From Toxorhynchites rutilus septentrionalis (Eukaryota > Arthropoda > Insecta > Diptera > Culicidae), in assembly GCF_029784135.1 (NCBI RefSeq), contig NC_073745.1, forward strand, positions 65,525,210 through 65,589,209: DNA of 64,000 bases, read 5' to 3'. A program made the translations under genes and the position numbers. Of this stretch, positions 12,421 to 22,670 are shown piece by piece. Below the pieces are notes generated by a model. It saw only the letters and a list, made by a program, of their open reading frames with translations, had not been told where the DNA came from and searched no databases. Every line of letters begins with the position of its first letter. Within the stretch, counting starts at the first letter, position 1.

Positions 12421-14270
12421 TAAATGCTAATTTCCACTGGTTTCCTGGTCTGGAGATGCATTTAGGGGAATTACGGTTTGTGAAGCGGGGGTTGTTTGTT
12501 TTATTATTGCTAGGATACGCCATTTTTGCATTTCCTCATGCGAGAGTAGTGGAAATGAGAATGAAATTCTACAAAATCATCCCTTCTTTTTCACATAAAT
12601 TCGCGAAAGCCGAACATAGTAGGCATCGTTCGAATAAGCGTCGTAGCAGTTTGTAGAGAGCCGCCGCCAGCGTGCTGATGCTGTTTGTAAACAATACCGA
12701 CAGCAATTCCAATATGGCTAAAAATGCATTTCAAATGATTGTTTCACCTGGTATATATAGAGGCGCCTTGGTCAGACCTATGCGTGAATATAGGAAGGTT
12801 GAAAATAGTGAAATTAAAAAAATTACAATTTTTTGGGTCATGCGATAGAGAATTGTATAAAGATTTTTTTGCATCAATTTTGAAATAAATCGGTTCAGTA
12901 GAACTTGAGATCAAGTATGGAAAAGTTCGTTCGCTCATTTCTTCACACCTAATTATAAATCACTCTTGAATCATGGCGAAAAGAATGCAGCAAGCAATCG
13001 TGAAGGAAGGAAGGTATTGTATTATAGAGACTTTAAACTTTTGCAGTTCATTCGTCTCTAGCCTTGAGAAAGGCCCTTTGAAAACTCTACTCTATTCTAC
13101 TCCAGCGCTACCACCTCCGCCCTCTTGCCTTGAGAAAGGCACTCGATCCCTCGCCGTCCAGCCCGTCCAGCAACGATGTTGTCCAGTCGGTGTCCACACA
13201 AAGAATGAAGCAATCGTGATATTGCACGATGAATCATTATACATTCTTCGACCATCTTCATTCGGGACTGAAAGTGAACATAACTAAACAAAGAGTGGAA
13301 AACAACATTCGATGCATGAATACTCCTTTGGAAGGAACGCACGAAACAAAATAACGATTTGTCAAAATAGACTCAATCAAATTGAATCTGAGTGTATGTA
13401 TGTTTTTATTTTCCCTTCTTTTCTCTCTTTCTTGTCAGCATTCAAGTACATTTGTTATCGGCAATGCACATGAATCTACCTTCCCGCACACCAATAACTT
13501 GCGTTAATATGGTCTTTTGCGTTGGCTTAGATCATTCCATACTAGAAATAAAAAAATGGCATTGCAATAGTGCACAGAAAACAAATCAATTTAACTATCT
13601 ACCTTTATTTTACTGCTATTTGAGTGGAAAACGAATGATTTCACAGAGACACTCGCTGGCTCAATCAAAAGTTTCCAATTTGATTCTATTACCATCTAAC
13701 GTCATTTCGAAAAATTCTCTGAGAATAGATGAGCGGAATCGAGACAGTATTTTTCCGTTTAACTCGAGAATGAACTTTACGAAGACGATAGGTGAATGTC
13801 TTCTGTCTCAAATAAAGTGAGGCTTAAACGGAGAATAGGAGGGTGAGTTTTATCTGTGAATGAGTGTTGTTGAACGAATTTCGATGCGATTTTGCCCATA
13901 CCTGCTTGAGATATCGTGTACGCCAATTTGAAAAAAAAAAACAATAACTAGAGCTGAGAAAAACTCGTTTGAAGTTTTCTGTCAAGGCCGTACTATATTA
14001 AATATCGTATCACTAAAATGGCTATAGCTTGGTAAATAGCGGGATTTTCGAAAAGTCATTTCTTGAATTAATGTGACTGATAGTTACCATTGTGTCAATT
14101 TAGTTTAGTGTCAAACATAGTACCTAGCTGTTAACGAAAAATGTCAAAAGTCAAAAATCAATGTTAATTTCACAAACCCAGGTCCGGAATAAAAAGCACA
14201 TTCAGAAAATGATTTTAAATCCGGACGGTCAAAAATTGACGATTAAATTTCTCATTGAAGGAGTTGCATA
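12421..14270. other. Unassigned region with short palindromic motif
   Basis: No transposase motif is visible. The imperfect palindrome GCCTTGAGAAAGGC occurs at about 13062 and 13127. A 142-codon plus-strand ORF at 13392-13820 has no recognisable domain and biased composition; I treat it as chance. Confidence 0.35.
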
Positions 14271-14274
14271 AGGG

Positions 14275-14395
14275 TATGTTAGTATTAGTATAGTATGGAG
14301 TGTGGAGCAAAGATTTTCGATCCGGGAAAATGCAAAACTCTTCGGTATACAGGACGGGGTCGATTATATGACCAACTATATGATCCAACTTTCAA
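14275..14395 (-). repeat. Dispersed repeat, partner at 48010-48118
   Basis: 'GTATGGAGTGTGGAGCAAAG' here has its inverted counterpart 'CTTTGCTCTACACTCCATAC' at about 48086. Both then continue into a block around CTTCGGTATAC. Non-coding, class unknown. Confidence 0.6.
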
Positions 14396-14433
14396 CTCGG
14401 GTATAATCTTCTGGTCCTCCATCCACAATAATT

Positions 14434-14596
14434 ATGATTCTTCTTGAATGGCGTCAACGTTCCCTGTGGAACTTTTGTCGTCTCAACGTATTTACTAACT
14501 AGCGTCATTTGCTAATACTAAGTTGAGATTTCTTAAGCCAAATAAAACGCCTTGAATGTATTCCGAGGGGCAAGCTCTTGAATACGCGTGACCACT
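14434..14596 (-). mobile_element. SINE fragment, copy b
   Basis: Shares the SINE 3' body with the other copies ('AACTAGCGTCATTT', 'AATACGCGTGACCAC'). It stops at ACCAC, where a foldback element follows within about 40 bases, so the tRNA-like head is missing. Confidence 0.6.
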
Positions 14597-14633
14597 AGGG
14601 TGGCAATGGATGTACGGTAAAAAAATCATCACC

Positions 14634-15004
14634 GAATTTCAAAAACCGGCCATGTACAATTTGTTTATTGGCCCCAAAAAAATGGCATGTGCAAAGTTTC
14701 AGCTCAATCGGACATGATTTAGAGGTGCCTCAAAGCACTCAAAGTTTTGATTTTTTGACCACTCAGGCTAAGTCCCAAAAAGTCGTTTTTGGGCAAAAAG
14801 ATTTTTTCGAGATAACACCAGATCTCGACGTTTTATGCATTACTAAGACATTTGGCATCGAAAACGAAACTTCGATTTTCCAAATTTCCAAGAAGATTTC
14901 TAAGGATCAAGAAATCAAAACTCGAGGTCCGATCGAGCTGAAACTTTGCACAGGTCATTTTTTGGGCCAATAAACAAATTGTACATGGTCGGTTTTTGAA
15001 ATTC
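14634..15004. mobile_element. Small foldback MITE
   Basis: Outer arms match base by base apart from single differences: 'AATTTGTTTATTGGCCC' at 14658 pairs with 'GGGCCAATAAACAAATT' at 14964, and the arms continue inward through 'AAGTTTCAGCTC' and its inverse 'GAGCTGAAACTTTG'. The loop is about 110 bp. The open frames on both strands are consequences of the inverted repeat, not genes. A partial third copy of the end lies at 15041-15066. Confidence 0.75.
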
Positions 15005-15171
15005 GATAATTTGTTTTCCATACCTTCATTGTCTCTCAAAATGTACATGGTCGGTTTTTGAAATTTGACATGACCATTTTCGCTTTGACGAAAAATCTCC
15101 TATAAAATTCCTAGTACTTCTACCAAAACTCGTCATTATAATATCAGATTATTTTCAGACACAATCCTCGT

Positions 15172-15444
15172 TCAAGATTTCTCAACCACTTGCAAACAAG
15201 ATGTTTCTCCGTTACATGGAATAAATGTTTGATACGGAAAATATGATATAATGAAGACAGCCCTACATCGGACAATTCCTTTCTCGAGTTTTCCTCTTAT
15301 CAACACATTCGGTGATCCATTTTTATTCATATAGATAGAAAAAGATATAGGAGTGCGTTTTATCACATTAAAAACCATTTCTACTTTCGAACGAAGATCA
15401 ATTTCTTTACCGCAAACATCAAATGGACTAACAACGCTTGTCAA
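15172..15444 (-). CDS. Helitron-carried 90-codon ORF, copy A
   Basis: I do not recognise this protein. It is open for 90 codons and aligns end to end, without gaps and with the same stop position, to the ORF at 40632-40904 in Helitron C: 63 of 90 residues are identical by my count. Landmarks include FDVC near the N terminus, EIDL, NV.KRT, LIR, and the block TFIPCNGE near the C terminus. A third copy at 24665-24949 has lost part of the middle and is frameshifted. No signal peptide or membrane segment is obvious. It may be a captured host exon or an old piece of a Helitron polyprotein. The in-frame ATG lies close to the later MITE insertion, so the true start is uncertain. Confidence 0.45.
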   Translation of the reverse strand: MTSVVSPFDVCGKEIDLRSKVEMVFNVIKRTPISFSIYMNKNGSPNVLIRGKLEKGIVRCRAVFIISYFPYQTFIPCNGETSCLQVVEKS

Positions 15445-15453
15445 TATATAATT

Positions 15454-15702
15454 GAGGGGTTTAGAATGAAAGGGGTGTAAGTGATTTGATCGATTTCTCT
15501 ACATCGATTCTCTCTTTTGGTCATAACTTAGCTGCATTCTCAGCTGTATTTGACAATGTGGAAGATAGGTCAGAACCTCATCTATCGGATTCTATAGCAA
15601 ACTTAAATTGAATCGTTTTAGCAGTTGAGTTATTAACTAATGAAAAAGTTGATGAAGAGAAATCGATCAAGGCACTTACACCCCTTGCATTCTAAGCCCC
15701 TC
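15454..15702. mobile_element. 249-bp MITE inside Helitron A
   Basis: Terminal inverted repeats of about 30 bp begin GAGGGGTTTAGAATG and end CATTCTAAGCCCCTC. AATT flanks both ends (15450-15453 and 15703-15706). The related Helitron B has the uninterrupted sequence ATGTAATTGTGG at about 24936, which is the empty site and confirms the boundaries and an AATT-type duplication. No coding capacity. Confidence 0.85.
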
Positions 15703-16643
15703 AATTGTAAAATACATGCAAATTGAATTTTTCGAATTTTACCTTTTTTCTTCAGAGTTTTCCGAAAATTTTCTATTGCCATGTTTGGTTGAAATATGTG
15801 TATTATATTATGTTACGGGACTCCCTTCCATTTCAGAGAAGGGAGGAGTGTCGAACCATCATAAAAACGTTTATCGATCCCTAAAACCTCTATATGCAAA
15901 GTTTAATTCCATTTGTTTGATCAGTTTTCGAGTTGTTTAGCACCCTCCCCTCCTCCTCTTTAGAGAGGAGAAAGGAGTGTCAAACCACCATAAAAACATT
16001 TATTGCTCCCTAAAATTTCCATATGCCAAATTTGGTTTCATTTGCTTGATTAGTTCTCGAGTTATGCAGAAATTTATGTTTCATTCCTATGGCAGCCCCT
16101 CCTTACAGAGGTGGGGGGAGTGTTGAACCACCTTAGAAATGTTTATTGCCCCCTTAAAACCTACACATGCCCATTTGCTCCATTGCTTGATTAGTTTCCG
16201 AGTTAGGCAGAAATTTGTGTTTCATGTGTATGGCAGCTTCCCTTAGAGAGGGAGCAGAAGTGTCGATTCACCATAAAAACGTTTCGTGTCCCCTAAAACC
16301 TCCATATGCCTAATTTGGTTTTACTTGCTTGATTAATTCTTGAGTAATGCAGAAATTTGTGTTTCGTTTGTAGTGCACCTCCCCCTTAAAGAGGGGGTGG
16401 AGTATCTAACCTCCATAGGAACATTTATTGCACCCTTGAACTTCCACATGCCAAATTTTATTTCGTTTGCTTGATTAATTCTCGAGTAATGCAGAAATTT
16501 TTGTTTCATTTGTATGGCAGCCCCCCCTTAGAGAGGGGGGAGAGGTCTCAAACTATCATAAGAATCTTCCGGCCCGACCCCAAAAACCCCTACATACCAA
16601 TTTTCATGTTGATCGGTTCAGTAGTTTCCGAGTCCATAAGAAT

Positions 16644-17149
16644 CAGAAAGACAGAAAGACAGAAAGACAGAAAGACAGAAAGACAGAAAGACAGAAAGAC
16701 AGAAAGACAGAAAGACAGAAAGACAGAAAGACAGAAAGACAGAAAGACAGAAAGACAGAAAGACAGAAAGACAGAAAGACAGAAAGACAGAAAGACAGAA
16801 AGACAGAAAGACAGAAAGACAGAAAGACAGAAAGACAGAAAGACAGAAAGACAGAAAGACAGAAAGACAGAAAGACAGAAAGACAGAAAGACAGAAAGAC
16901 AGAAAGACAGAAAGACAGAAAGACAGAAAGACAGAAAGACAGAAAGACAGAAAGACAGAAAGACAGAAAGACAGAAAGACAGAAAGACAGAAAGACAGAA
17001 AGACAGAAAGACAGAAAGACAGAAAGACAGAAAGACAGAAAGACCGAAAGACAGAAAGACAGAAAGACAGAAAGACAGAAAAACAGAAATACAGAAAGAC
17101 AGAACGACAGAACGACAGAAAGACAGAAAGACAGAAAGACAGACAGACA
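16644..17149. repeat. Octamer array (GACAGAAA)n, about 63 units
   Basis: About 506 bp of near-perfect 8-bp repeats, with substitutions concentrated at the right end (17044, 17091-17115). Eight is not a multiple of three, so the array reads as a 24-base coding period giving Lys/Arg/Asp/Glu/Gln/Thr strings on one strand and Ser/Leu/Val/Phe/Cys strings on the other; these ORFs are artefacts of the array. It sits where other Helitron copies have only three or four TCTG tetramers. Confidence 0.95.
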
Positions 17150-17516
17150 ACACTTCATTTTTATATCTATATATATAAAAATCTCGTGTCAGGGTGTTTG
17201 TTACCGAACTTCTCCAAATAGGCTCAACCGATTTTGATGAAATTATGCGTAAAAAACTTGGTAGGCATGAGAATAGGTTGTTAACTATATACGATACCGC
17301 TAGGATACCGATTACTATATATTTAATACTGGATAGGGTGACCCTATGCAAAAAGAAAATCTCATTTTTTCAATAAATTCATATAAACACAAATTTAAAG
17401 CCCCATACCTTATTTTCAATCGTAATTTTAGTATTTTTGTATAAACAATTTTCAAATAATTTAACCGTCGTTCGCTTTTCAAACAGAACGAATTTATTTA
17501 TGTTGTTAAATGACAG

Positions 17517-17765
17517 ATGGCGCTACGCCCACTACATCGAAATTTCATCCACACATTCGCAAGTAACCTCACTTCGCCTAAAGCCAGGCGTATCGCCGCC
17601 GAGCAGAAAGTATTTTTGAATGAGCACAACGTATTTTTGAAATACTTCAAATCACAGTTGCTCGGTTTACAAAATGACAATCACGCTTTTGTCATCAATC
17701 CTGATAAAATACCTGCTGGAGAGCACGGGTGTAGATTCAATGCGCAAGCGGTCCTAGAATCATAG
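17517..17765 (+). pseudogene. Helitron Rep/helicase polyprotein fragment
   Basis: The frame includes FLKYFKSQLLGLQNDNHAFV and then INPDKIPAGEHGCRFNAQAV. The second block resembles the segment of Helitron-encoded proteins that normally reads as Asp-Lys-x-Pro-x-Gly-(E/Q)-H followed by RRFNAP. Only about 80 residues remain, with no HUH nuclease motif or helicase Walker motifs. Its presence between typical Helitron ends indicates that copy E derives from an autonomous element. Confidence 0.65.
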
Positions 17766-17865
17766 AAGGTGACTGCACAGTGACGCGAGAAATTGTGATT
17801 CAAAAAAAAAAACAATAATCTGGAATTCATCGTTAAAGCACATCGTTCATACGACTCACTTCATG

Positions 17866-18056
17866 TTCTTCTTCAATAGCACTAATGTTCCTAACATTCG
17901 CCTTATCATCGTACTATTACTTGCATCACTTTTAGTAGAACTTGGTTGAGATTTCTATGCCGAACAATACACCTTGAATGTATTCTAAGTGACTAGCTCT
18001 GGAACATTTGTGACTATAATGCAAGTCAGAAGAGTCTCTTAGACGAACAATCCTCC
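17866..18056 (-). mobile_element. SINE fragment, copy c
   Basis: Diverged member of the SINE family: 'AACTTGGTTGAGATTTC', 'ACACCTTGAATGTATTC' and a degraded version of the conserved GAATACGCGTGACC block. It lies within Helitron E. Confidence 0.55.
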
Positions 18057-18059
18057 AGT

Positions 18060-18985
18060 CGTTCTGAAGGAACAAGTCGGAAATTGCATAAACCTTAAAC
18101 AACAAGACCCCGACAATAAACATCATTCCTCATTTTGAATTGTATCATATAATTATTCGATACGAGCGCCATTCTACGATGTCGTGAGCTGTGTCGGCAA
18201 TTTATGATCGACATGTGTTCAAACAAAAAATGCAGTCCTGTCGGATTCGGTCCCACATATTGCTGGATGTATTCGGTTGAATGGTAGACGCGTGAATTAC
18301 CTCATACACACATTTTTAGTTTGGTTAGTCGACAAAATCGATAGGCCCTGAGGAAATCGATGGTGTAATTTCTTTAGAAATTCCATATATGTCTACTGAT
18401 CAACCCGTATTCTGAAATCCGATGGAGTCAGAATTATCCGAATGGATTGCAATTTTGCATTCTATAATCCGTTCGACTCAAGTTCAATCGAGTTGTGCAA
18501 ATGTGGCAACGTTGCCACACAATACGATATAGCCGACATTGAGCCTCGTGTTCCATTTATGTGAACCAAAAAAGGTTATGCATTTTCAGGTAGAATAAAC
18601 ACGCTTTTAAAACAACAATTTTGAATGAAAAATTAACTGTACACATCAAATGTGTTCTATGTAAAAAAATAATACATTCTGTACAAGTGGGGAAAATTCT
18701 TGAACGAAAATTGTTTCTGGAGATGACTTTATATTATAAAAATATATTCCTTTTTTTACTTTACATTTAACTTTTAAGAGATCAAACATGTCAGTTACGT
18801 TAATGAAATACATTGAATCAAGAAACATTATACACACTTTCGTTCAAATGTTTTCATTTGTTCTGTTTTATTGATCGCATTCGATTAATTTTATAGATCG
18901 TTAAAACATTAAAACACGCTTACAATACATCATATATGTTTCATTTAACACCCAAAATATTCACTAGAAATAATTTATGTGGCAG
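18060..18985. other. Non-coding interior of Helitron E
   Basis: AT-rich, no protein motif and no internal repeat partner detected before the Helitron 3' end. Confidence 0.4.
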
Positions 18986-19008
18986 AACAACGTTTGCCGG
19001 GTCAGCTA

Positions 19009-19009
<1 letters not shown>

Positions 19010-19055
<46 letters not shown>

Positions 19056-19067
19056 TATATATATATA
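19010..19067. repeat. TA dinucleotide microsatellite
   Basis: About 55 bp of TA repeats with one interruption, immediately 3' of Helitron E. The IYIYIY ORFs here are artefacts. Confidence 0.95.
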
Positions 19068-19190
19068 TATTTTTTTTTTTCAAAATTGATAGTTTTCGAA
19101 GCATCCAGTGTGAATATCTATTTTTATCGAAAGTTATCTTATCTGTTATGCCTTGTATATGCTGCAAACAAATTTCAATTTGATGGATAA

Positions 19191-19433
19191 CCCTCCTATA
19201 CTCGCGTGCAAAATCATAACACGTATACTCGCGCACGGTGTCACAGACCGAAAATTAAACTTCTCTGTAATGTTGCCATTGTGTATTTTTCAGGCTTTAT
19301 TGGCATTTATTTGAAGAAGAGGGTTTGATTGAATGAAAAAACTCCTAAAAATATGTTTTCTTTTTCTTTATTATGTTTAAATAGTCATCTAATTCAGCCT
19401 CATCTAAACAGAGTAATTTTTGATACTCCAACA
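19191..19433. mobile_element. TTAA-type MITE, diverged
   Basis: Begins CCCTCCTATACTCGCG and is the inverted relative of the MITE at 52838-53049: the motif ATAGTCATCTAATTCAGCC at 19381 matches, inverted, GGCTGAGTTAAATGACTAT at 52865. The left flank is ATAA rather than TTAA, and the right end is decayed. Confidence 0.55.
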
Positions 19434-19864
19434 CAAATAACGAAATTCGAATTTTTCACTGTTATTAATTAAAAGTAAGCAACTGAATATAATTCATGGA
19501 AGTATAAAGAGCTATAAAATAACATAAAAACATATTAATGGAGTAAGAATCGGAACATAGCATAACTGCATGCTCGAAGTAAACATATTTTTTACATTTC
19601 ATGCAGTTGTTGCGTGTTTTTCGGGTTTTTTTTATTAAAGAAAAGAATGTATAACGTATTCTAGATTATTACCAGATGATAAAGGTTCTGGAATATAAAG
19701 TTTGCATATTTCTAATATTTTTTGTCTCTTAATTCGTGGTAAACTAAAAATAATGCCTTTTTCTAGATGGGGCATATATTAGGCTGTAAAAAAAGTCCTG
19801 CGGTATTTTTTTGAATTTTCATTTGTTCATAAAATTAGTTACAATCATCTGTTTTAAGTCAAAT

Positions 19865-20587
19865 ATGCGCCGTTTTGTTCGATGACTTGTTCCCAACGAG
19901 ATGCCAACTTCATAATACCCCTGTAATGGAAGCTCGCTTCATTATTGGCAAAAAACTCGGATAGCCAATTTTCACAGGCCTCTTTTGTGGCTAACTTCTG
20001 ACTACCTAGCTCGTTCGCCATGGACAAAACAGGTGGTAGTCACTTGGTGCAAGGTCCGGACTATACGGCGGATGCAAAAGAACCTCCCTTCCGAGCTCCC
20101 GGAGCTTCTGGCGCGTCACCAAAGAAGTGTGTGGCTTGGCATTGTCCTGATGGAAGACAATGCGGCCTCTGTTTATCAAAGATGGCCTCTTCTTCATGAG
20201 TGCTACCTTCAAGCGGTCCAGTTGTTGGCAGTACAGGTCCGAATTGAGCGTTTGGCCATTAACCATTTGAAGCAGCTCATAATAGATTATTCCTTGACAA
20301 TCCCACCAAACACACAGCAGAACCTTCCTGGCCGTTAATGAGGGCTTGGCCACCGTCTGAGCCGCTTCAGCGGGCTTCGACCACGACCGTTTGCGCTTCA
20401 CGTTGTCGTAAGTGACCCACTTTTCATCGCCAGTCACCATCCGCTTCAGAAACGGGTCGATTTTGTTGCGATTTAGCAGCGATTCACATGCGTCGATACG
20501 GTCAAAGATGTTTTTTTGCGTCAACGTGTGTGGCACCCATACATCGAGCTTCTTTGTGAACGACTTAACCAAACAAAACACTGTCAA
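19865..20587 (-). pseudogene. mariner DD34D transposase, C-terminal two thirds
   Basis: The minus-strand frame starts inside the protein at FTKKLDVWVPHTLTQKN. All three catalytic Asp positions are present: VTGDEKW, FHQDNAKPHT, and 34 residues further SPDLAPSDYHLF. Shortly after the last motif a single-base shift near 20010 moves the reading frame; the normal mariner C terminus continues in the other frame to about 19865 (EACENWLSEFF, GIMKLASRWEQVI). The N-terminal DNA-binding domain is deleted, so this is a pseudogene even though its catalytic triad survives. Confidence 0.92.
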
Positions 20588-20659
20588 GGACTATATTATA
20601 GCGCCTACCTTTCCAACAAGCTATAGTATGACTCGATACAATGAATACAACTAGAACTA

Positions 20660-21948
20660 AAGGGTGTGTCACATCAAATTGCAACACGGAAAAACGCTGT
20701 AGAAATTTAATTTTTAGGAATTATATCTTCAGCTTTCGCTTATAATCAGATAAGAGTGTATAGATCACGTTGGCCATGCTTCACTGTCAATTTTTCGTAA
20801 ATTTGGAAAAATGTCGTCGAACGAAAAAGAGCGTCGTGAATTAATCCTGTGCACTCATTTCGAGAATCCGGAGTTGTCACATCGGGACATCGGTAAGATG
20901 CTGGGAATCGTCCAATCCACGGTCAGCAGAGTACTAAAACGATACTTCGAGAACCTAACCATCGACCGGAAGGTGAAGAACGGCAAAAATGGATGCTCCG
21001 TCAGTGAAAAAGATCACAAGCGCGTAGTTAAGCAGTTTAGACGTGATCCGAGAAGTTCGGTCCGGGATGTCTCCAATAAGCTGAATTTGTCAAGTTCATT
21101 CGTCCAGCGGACCAAGCAGTGGGAGGGCCTGCGTACATACAAGGTTCAGAAGGCTCCTAACCGCGACGAAAGGCAAAACATGGTGGGGAAGACGCGAGCT
21201 GTACACCGAAATGCTGACGAAGCCGCATTGCCTGGTAATGGACGACGAAACCTACGTCAAAGCGGACTTTCGTCAGCTGCCGGGCCTGTTGTTCTTCTCC
21301 GCAGAGGACAAATTCAGCGTTCCGGAGGAGATTCGGAAGCAGAAACTATCCAAGTTTGTCAAAAAGTACATGATGTGGCAAGCGATCTGCTCTTGCGGAA
21401 AGCGGAGCGCCCCCTTCGTGATGACCGGCACGGTAAACGGGCAGGTTTACCTTAAGGAGTGCCTACAGAAGCGCTTACTACCACTATTGAAGCAGCACGA
21501 GGGCCCGACCATTTTCTGGCCGGATCTCGCTTCGTGCCACTATTCGAAGGACGTGTTGGAGTGGTACGAAGCCAACGGGGTCACCTTCGTGCCAAAGGAA
21601 ATGAACCCGCCCAACGCGCCGAAGCTTCGCCCAATAGAGAAATATTGGGCGATTATGAAGCAGGCTCTCCGGAAGAACCTAAAAGTTGTCAAATCGGAGG
21701 CGGACTTCAAGAGAAAATGGATTTCTGTTCAAAAAATACTACAACCTGACGTTGTACAGATCCTTATGGACGGAGTAAAGAGGAAGGTGCGAGCATACGG
21801 GCTTGGGCTCGAAGTATGAATAAAAAGAAAATGCCAAAAGTTGTTTAATAGTTTTTATTTTACTGTCTAAAATTTTCAAAAGGATCGGTCTACTGGGCGA
21901 ATTTCTACAGCGTTTTTTCCGTGATGCAATTTGATGTGACACACCCTT
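20660..21948 (+). mobile_element. DD37E Tc1/mariner element (ITmD37E group), copy 1
   Basis: Complete element of 1289 bp with inverted repeats of about 50 bp starting AAGGGTGTGTCACATCAAAT on both ends, flanked by TA at 20658-20659 and 21949-21950. It sits inside a mariner. A second copy of 1298 bp is at 37846-39143. Confidence 0.95.
20811..21819 (+). pseudogene. DD37E transposase, one 8-bp deletion
   Basis: The product would be a DDE transposase of about 336 residues. The first part (from ATG at 20811) carries the paired helix-turn-helix region: HRDIGKMLGIVQSTVSRVLKR and SSVRDVSNKLNLSSSFVQR. The second part (frame containing 21211-21819) carries the catalytic domain: Asp in VMDDETY, Asp in WPDLASCHY, and exactly 37 residues later Glu in RPIEKYW. 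The two frames are split near 21190, where this copy lacks eight bases present in the copy at 37846 (after GACGCGAG). Otherwise the catalytic half is open to its natural stop at 21819, so loss of function appears to rest on one small lesion. Confidence 0.93.
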
Positions 21949-22004
21949 TACGCGCTTACAACGACACCTCGCGGAAATACCGCAGGACTTTTTTGACAGC
22001 CTAA

Positions 22005-22457
22005 TATATACAATCTTTTATAAAAGGATTTCAAGGAACTTCCTTTTCTTGTAGATATTGTCCATTATAAAAAAATATCCCCGAAACTGCACCTGTTAAA
22101 AATTACCATAAGCCACCGATTGGTTTATAGTTTACTGTTTACAATTCTTCCACAAGTGAAATTCTTTCACAAGTGTGTATATGTATGACCATTATATTTA
22201 GCGAATAACTATACGAAAGTCAAACATTCATATTTTGCTTTTGAACGTATGAATCTAACGTCGAATATATCGACGAATAGTTAATATATGGATCCGTTCA
22301 ATCCAGTTACAAAAGGGACTGAAATCAAATAAGAATAATCCGGTCATTATCTTATGCATTATATTCAATAAATATTCCACGCCACTATCATTAATTTATA
22401 CATTTCATTCAACAATATTCTAGAATATGAAAAATGGCACTTGTCCAAAAAAGTTAC
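22005..22457. other. Unassigned AT-rich spacer
   Basis: No coding motif or repeat structure seen between the mariner and the next MITE. Confidence 0.35.
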
Positions 22458-22666
22458 TCCTATACTCGCGTCGGTGTGTCAGACCGAAAGTGTTAAAAAA
22501 GTGGCACACGTCCCCTTTGTACCAACACATGCGATACGCTAAACGATGACGAACGACGATTAACGATGCTAGAGAGAATCGCAAAGTCGTAGTGTTGATA
22601 TTTTCTGAGAAATGAACGAATTATTGATTTCTCGGTCTGACAGACCAATGCGCGAGTATATGAGTG
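22458..22666. mobile_element. TTAA-type MITE, about 210 bp
   Basis: Ends are ACTCCTATACTCGCG on the left and CGCGAGTATATGAGTG on the right, followed by TTAA (22667-22670); the left flank is TTAC. Both ends then carry a GGTCTGACAGACC-like block (GTGTCAGACCGAAA at left, CTCGGTCTGACAGACC at right). Same family as 52838-53049 and 19191-19433; the TTAA target suggests piggyBac-type mobilisation. Confidence 0.7.
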
Positions 22667-22670
22667 TTAA

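Larger units (their letters stand above)
15101..17170 (-). mobile_element. Helitron copy A, 3' truncated
   Basis: Minus-strand Helitron-like element. Its 5' side at about 17170 has the AT-rich start and TCTG repeats seen at the starts of copies C and D; internally come a 0.5-kb octamer array, diverged 143-bp tandem units (15840-16560), and a 90-codon ORF shared with copies B and C. The expected 3' end (GCCGGGTCAGCTAG) is missing; similarity to copy B stops at about 15101. A MITE at 15454-15702 is inserted inside. Confidence 0.75.
17166..19009 (+). mobile_element. Helitron copy E, 1.84 kb
   Basis: Starts with TC in TCTATATATATAAAAATCTC and ends GCCGGGTCAGCTAG followed by T, matching the 5'-TC/CTRR-3' rule and insertion between A and T. 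There is no terminal inverted repeat or target duplication, as expected for Helitrons. It contains a decayed piece of Helitron coding sequence (17517-17765) and a SINE fragment (17866-18056). Its 5' end abuts the 5' end of copy A on the opposite strand, and its 3' end touches a TA microsatellite. Confidence 0.75.
19779..22004 (-). mobile_element. DD34D mariner, internally deleted, carrying a DD37E element
   Basis: Terminal inverted repeats TTAGGCTGT and AAAGTCCTGCGGTATTT at the left face their inverse at the right (AAATACCGCAGGACTTTT...ACAGCCTAA), flanked by TA. Without the inserted 1289-bp DD37E element and its duplicated TA, about 935 bp of mariner remain, short of the usual 1.3 kb. The missing part is the start of the transposase gene, about 130 codons. 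The element cannot make its own transposase, but both ends look usable. Confidence 0.9.

Noticed and set aside
13392..13820. 142-codon ORF as a host gene
   Set aside because: AT-rich with mixed hydrophobic and basic stretches, no motif, no promoter or splice support.
16471..17351. Long ORFs (up to 253 codons) of KDRKTERQ or LSVFLSFC repeats
   Set aside because: They are translations of a perfect octamer array inside a Helitron; both strands and several frames are open for the same trivial reason.
19010..19067. ORF with IYIYIY repeats, possibly a membrane peptide
   Set aside because: Simple TA microsatellite.
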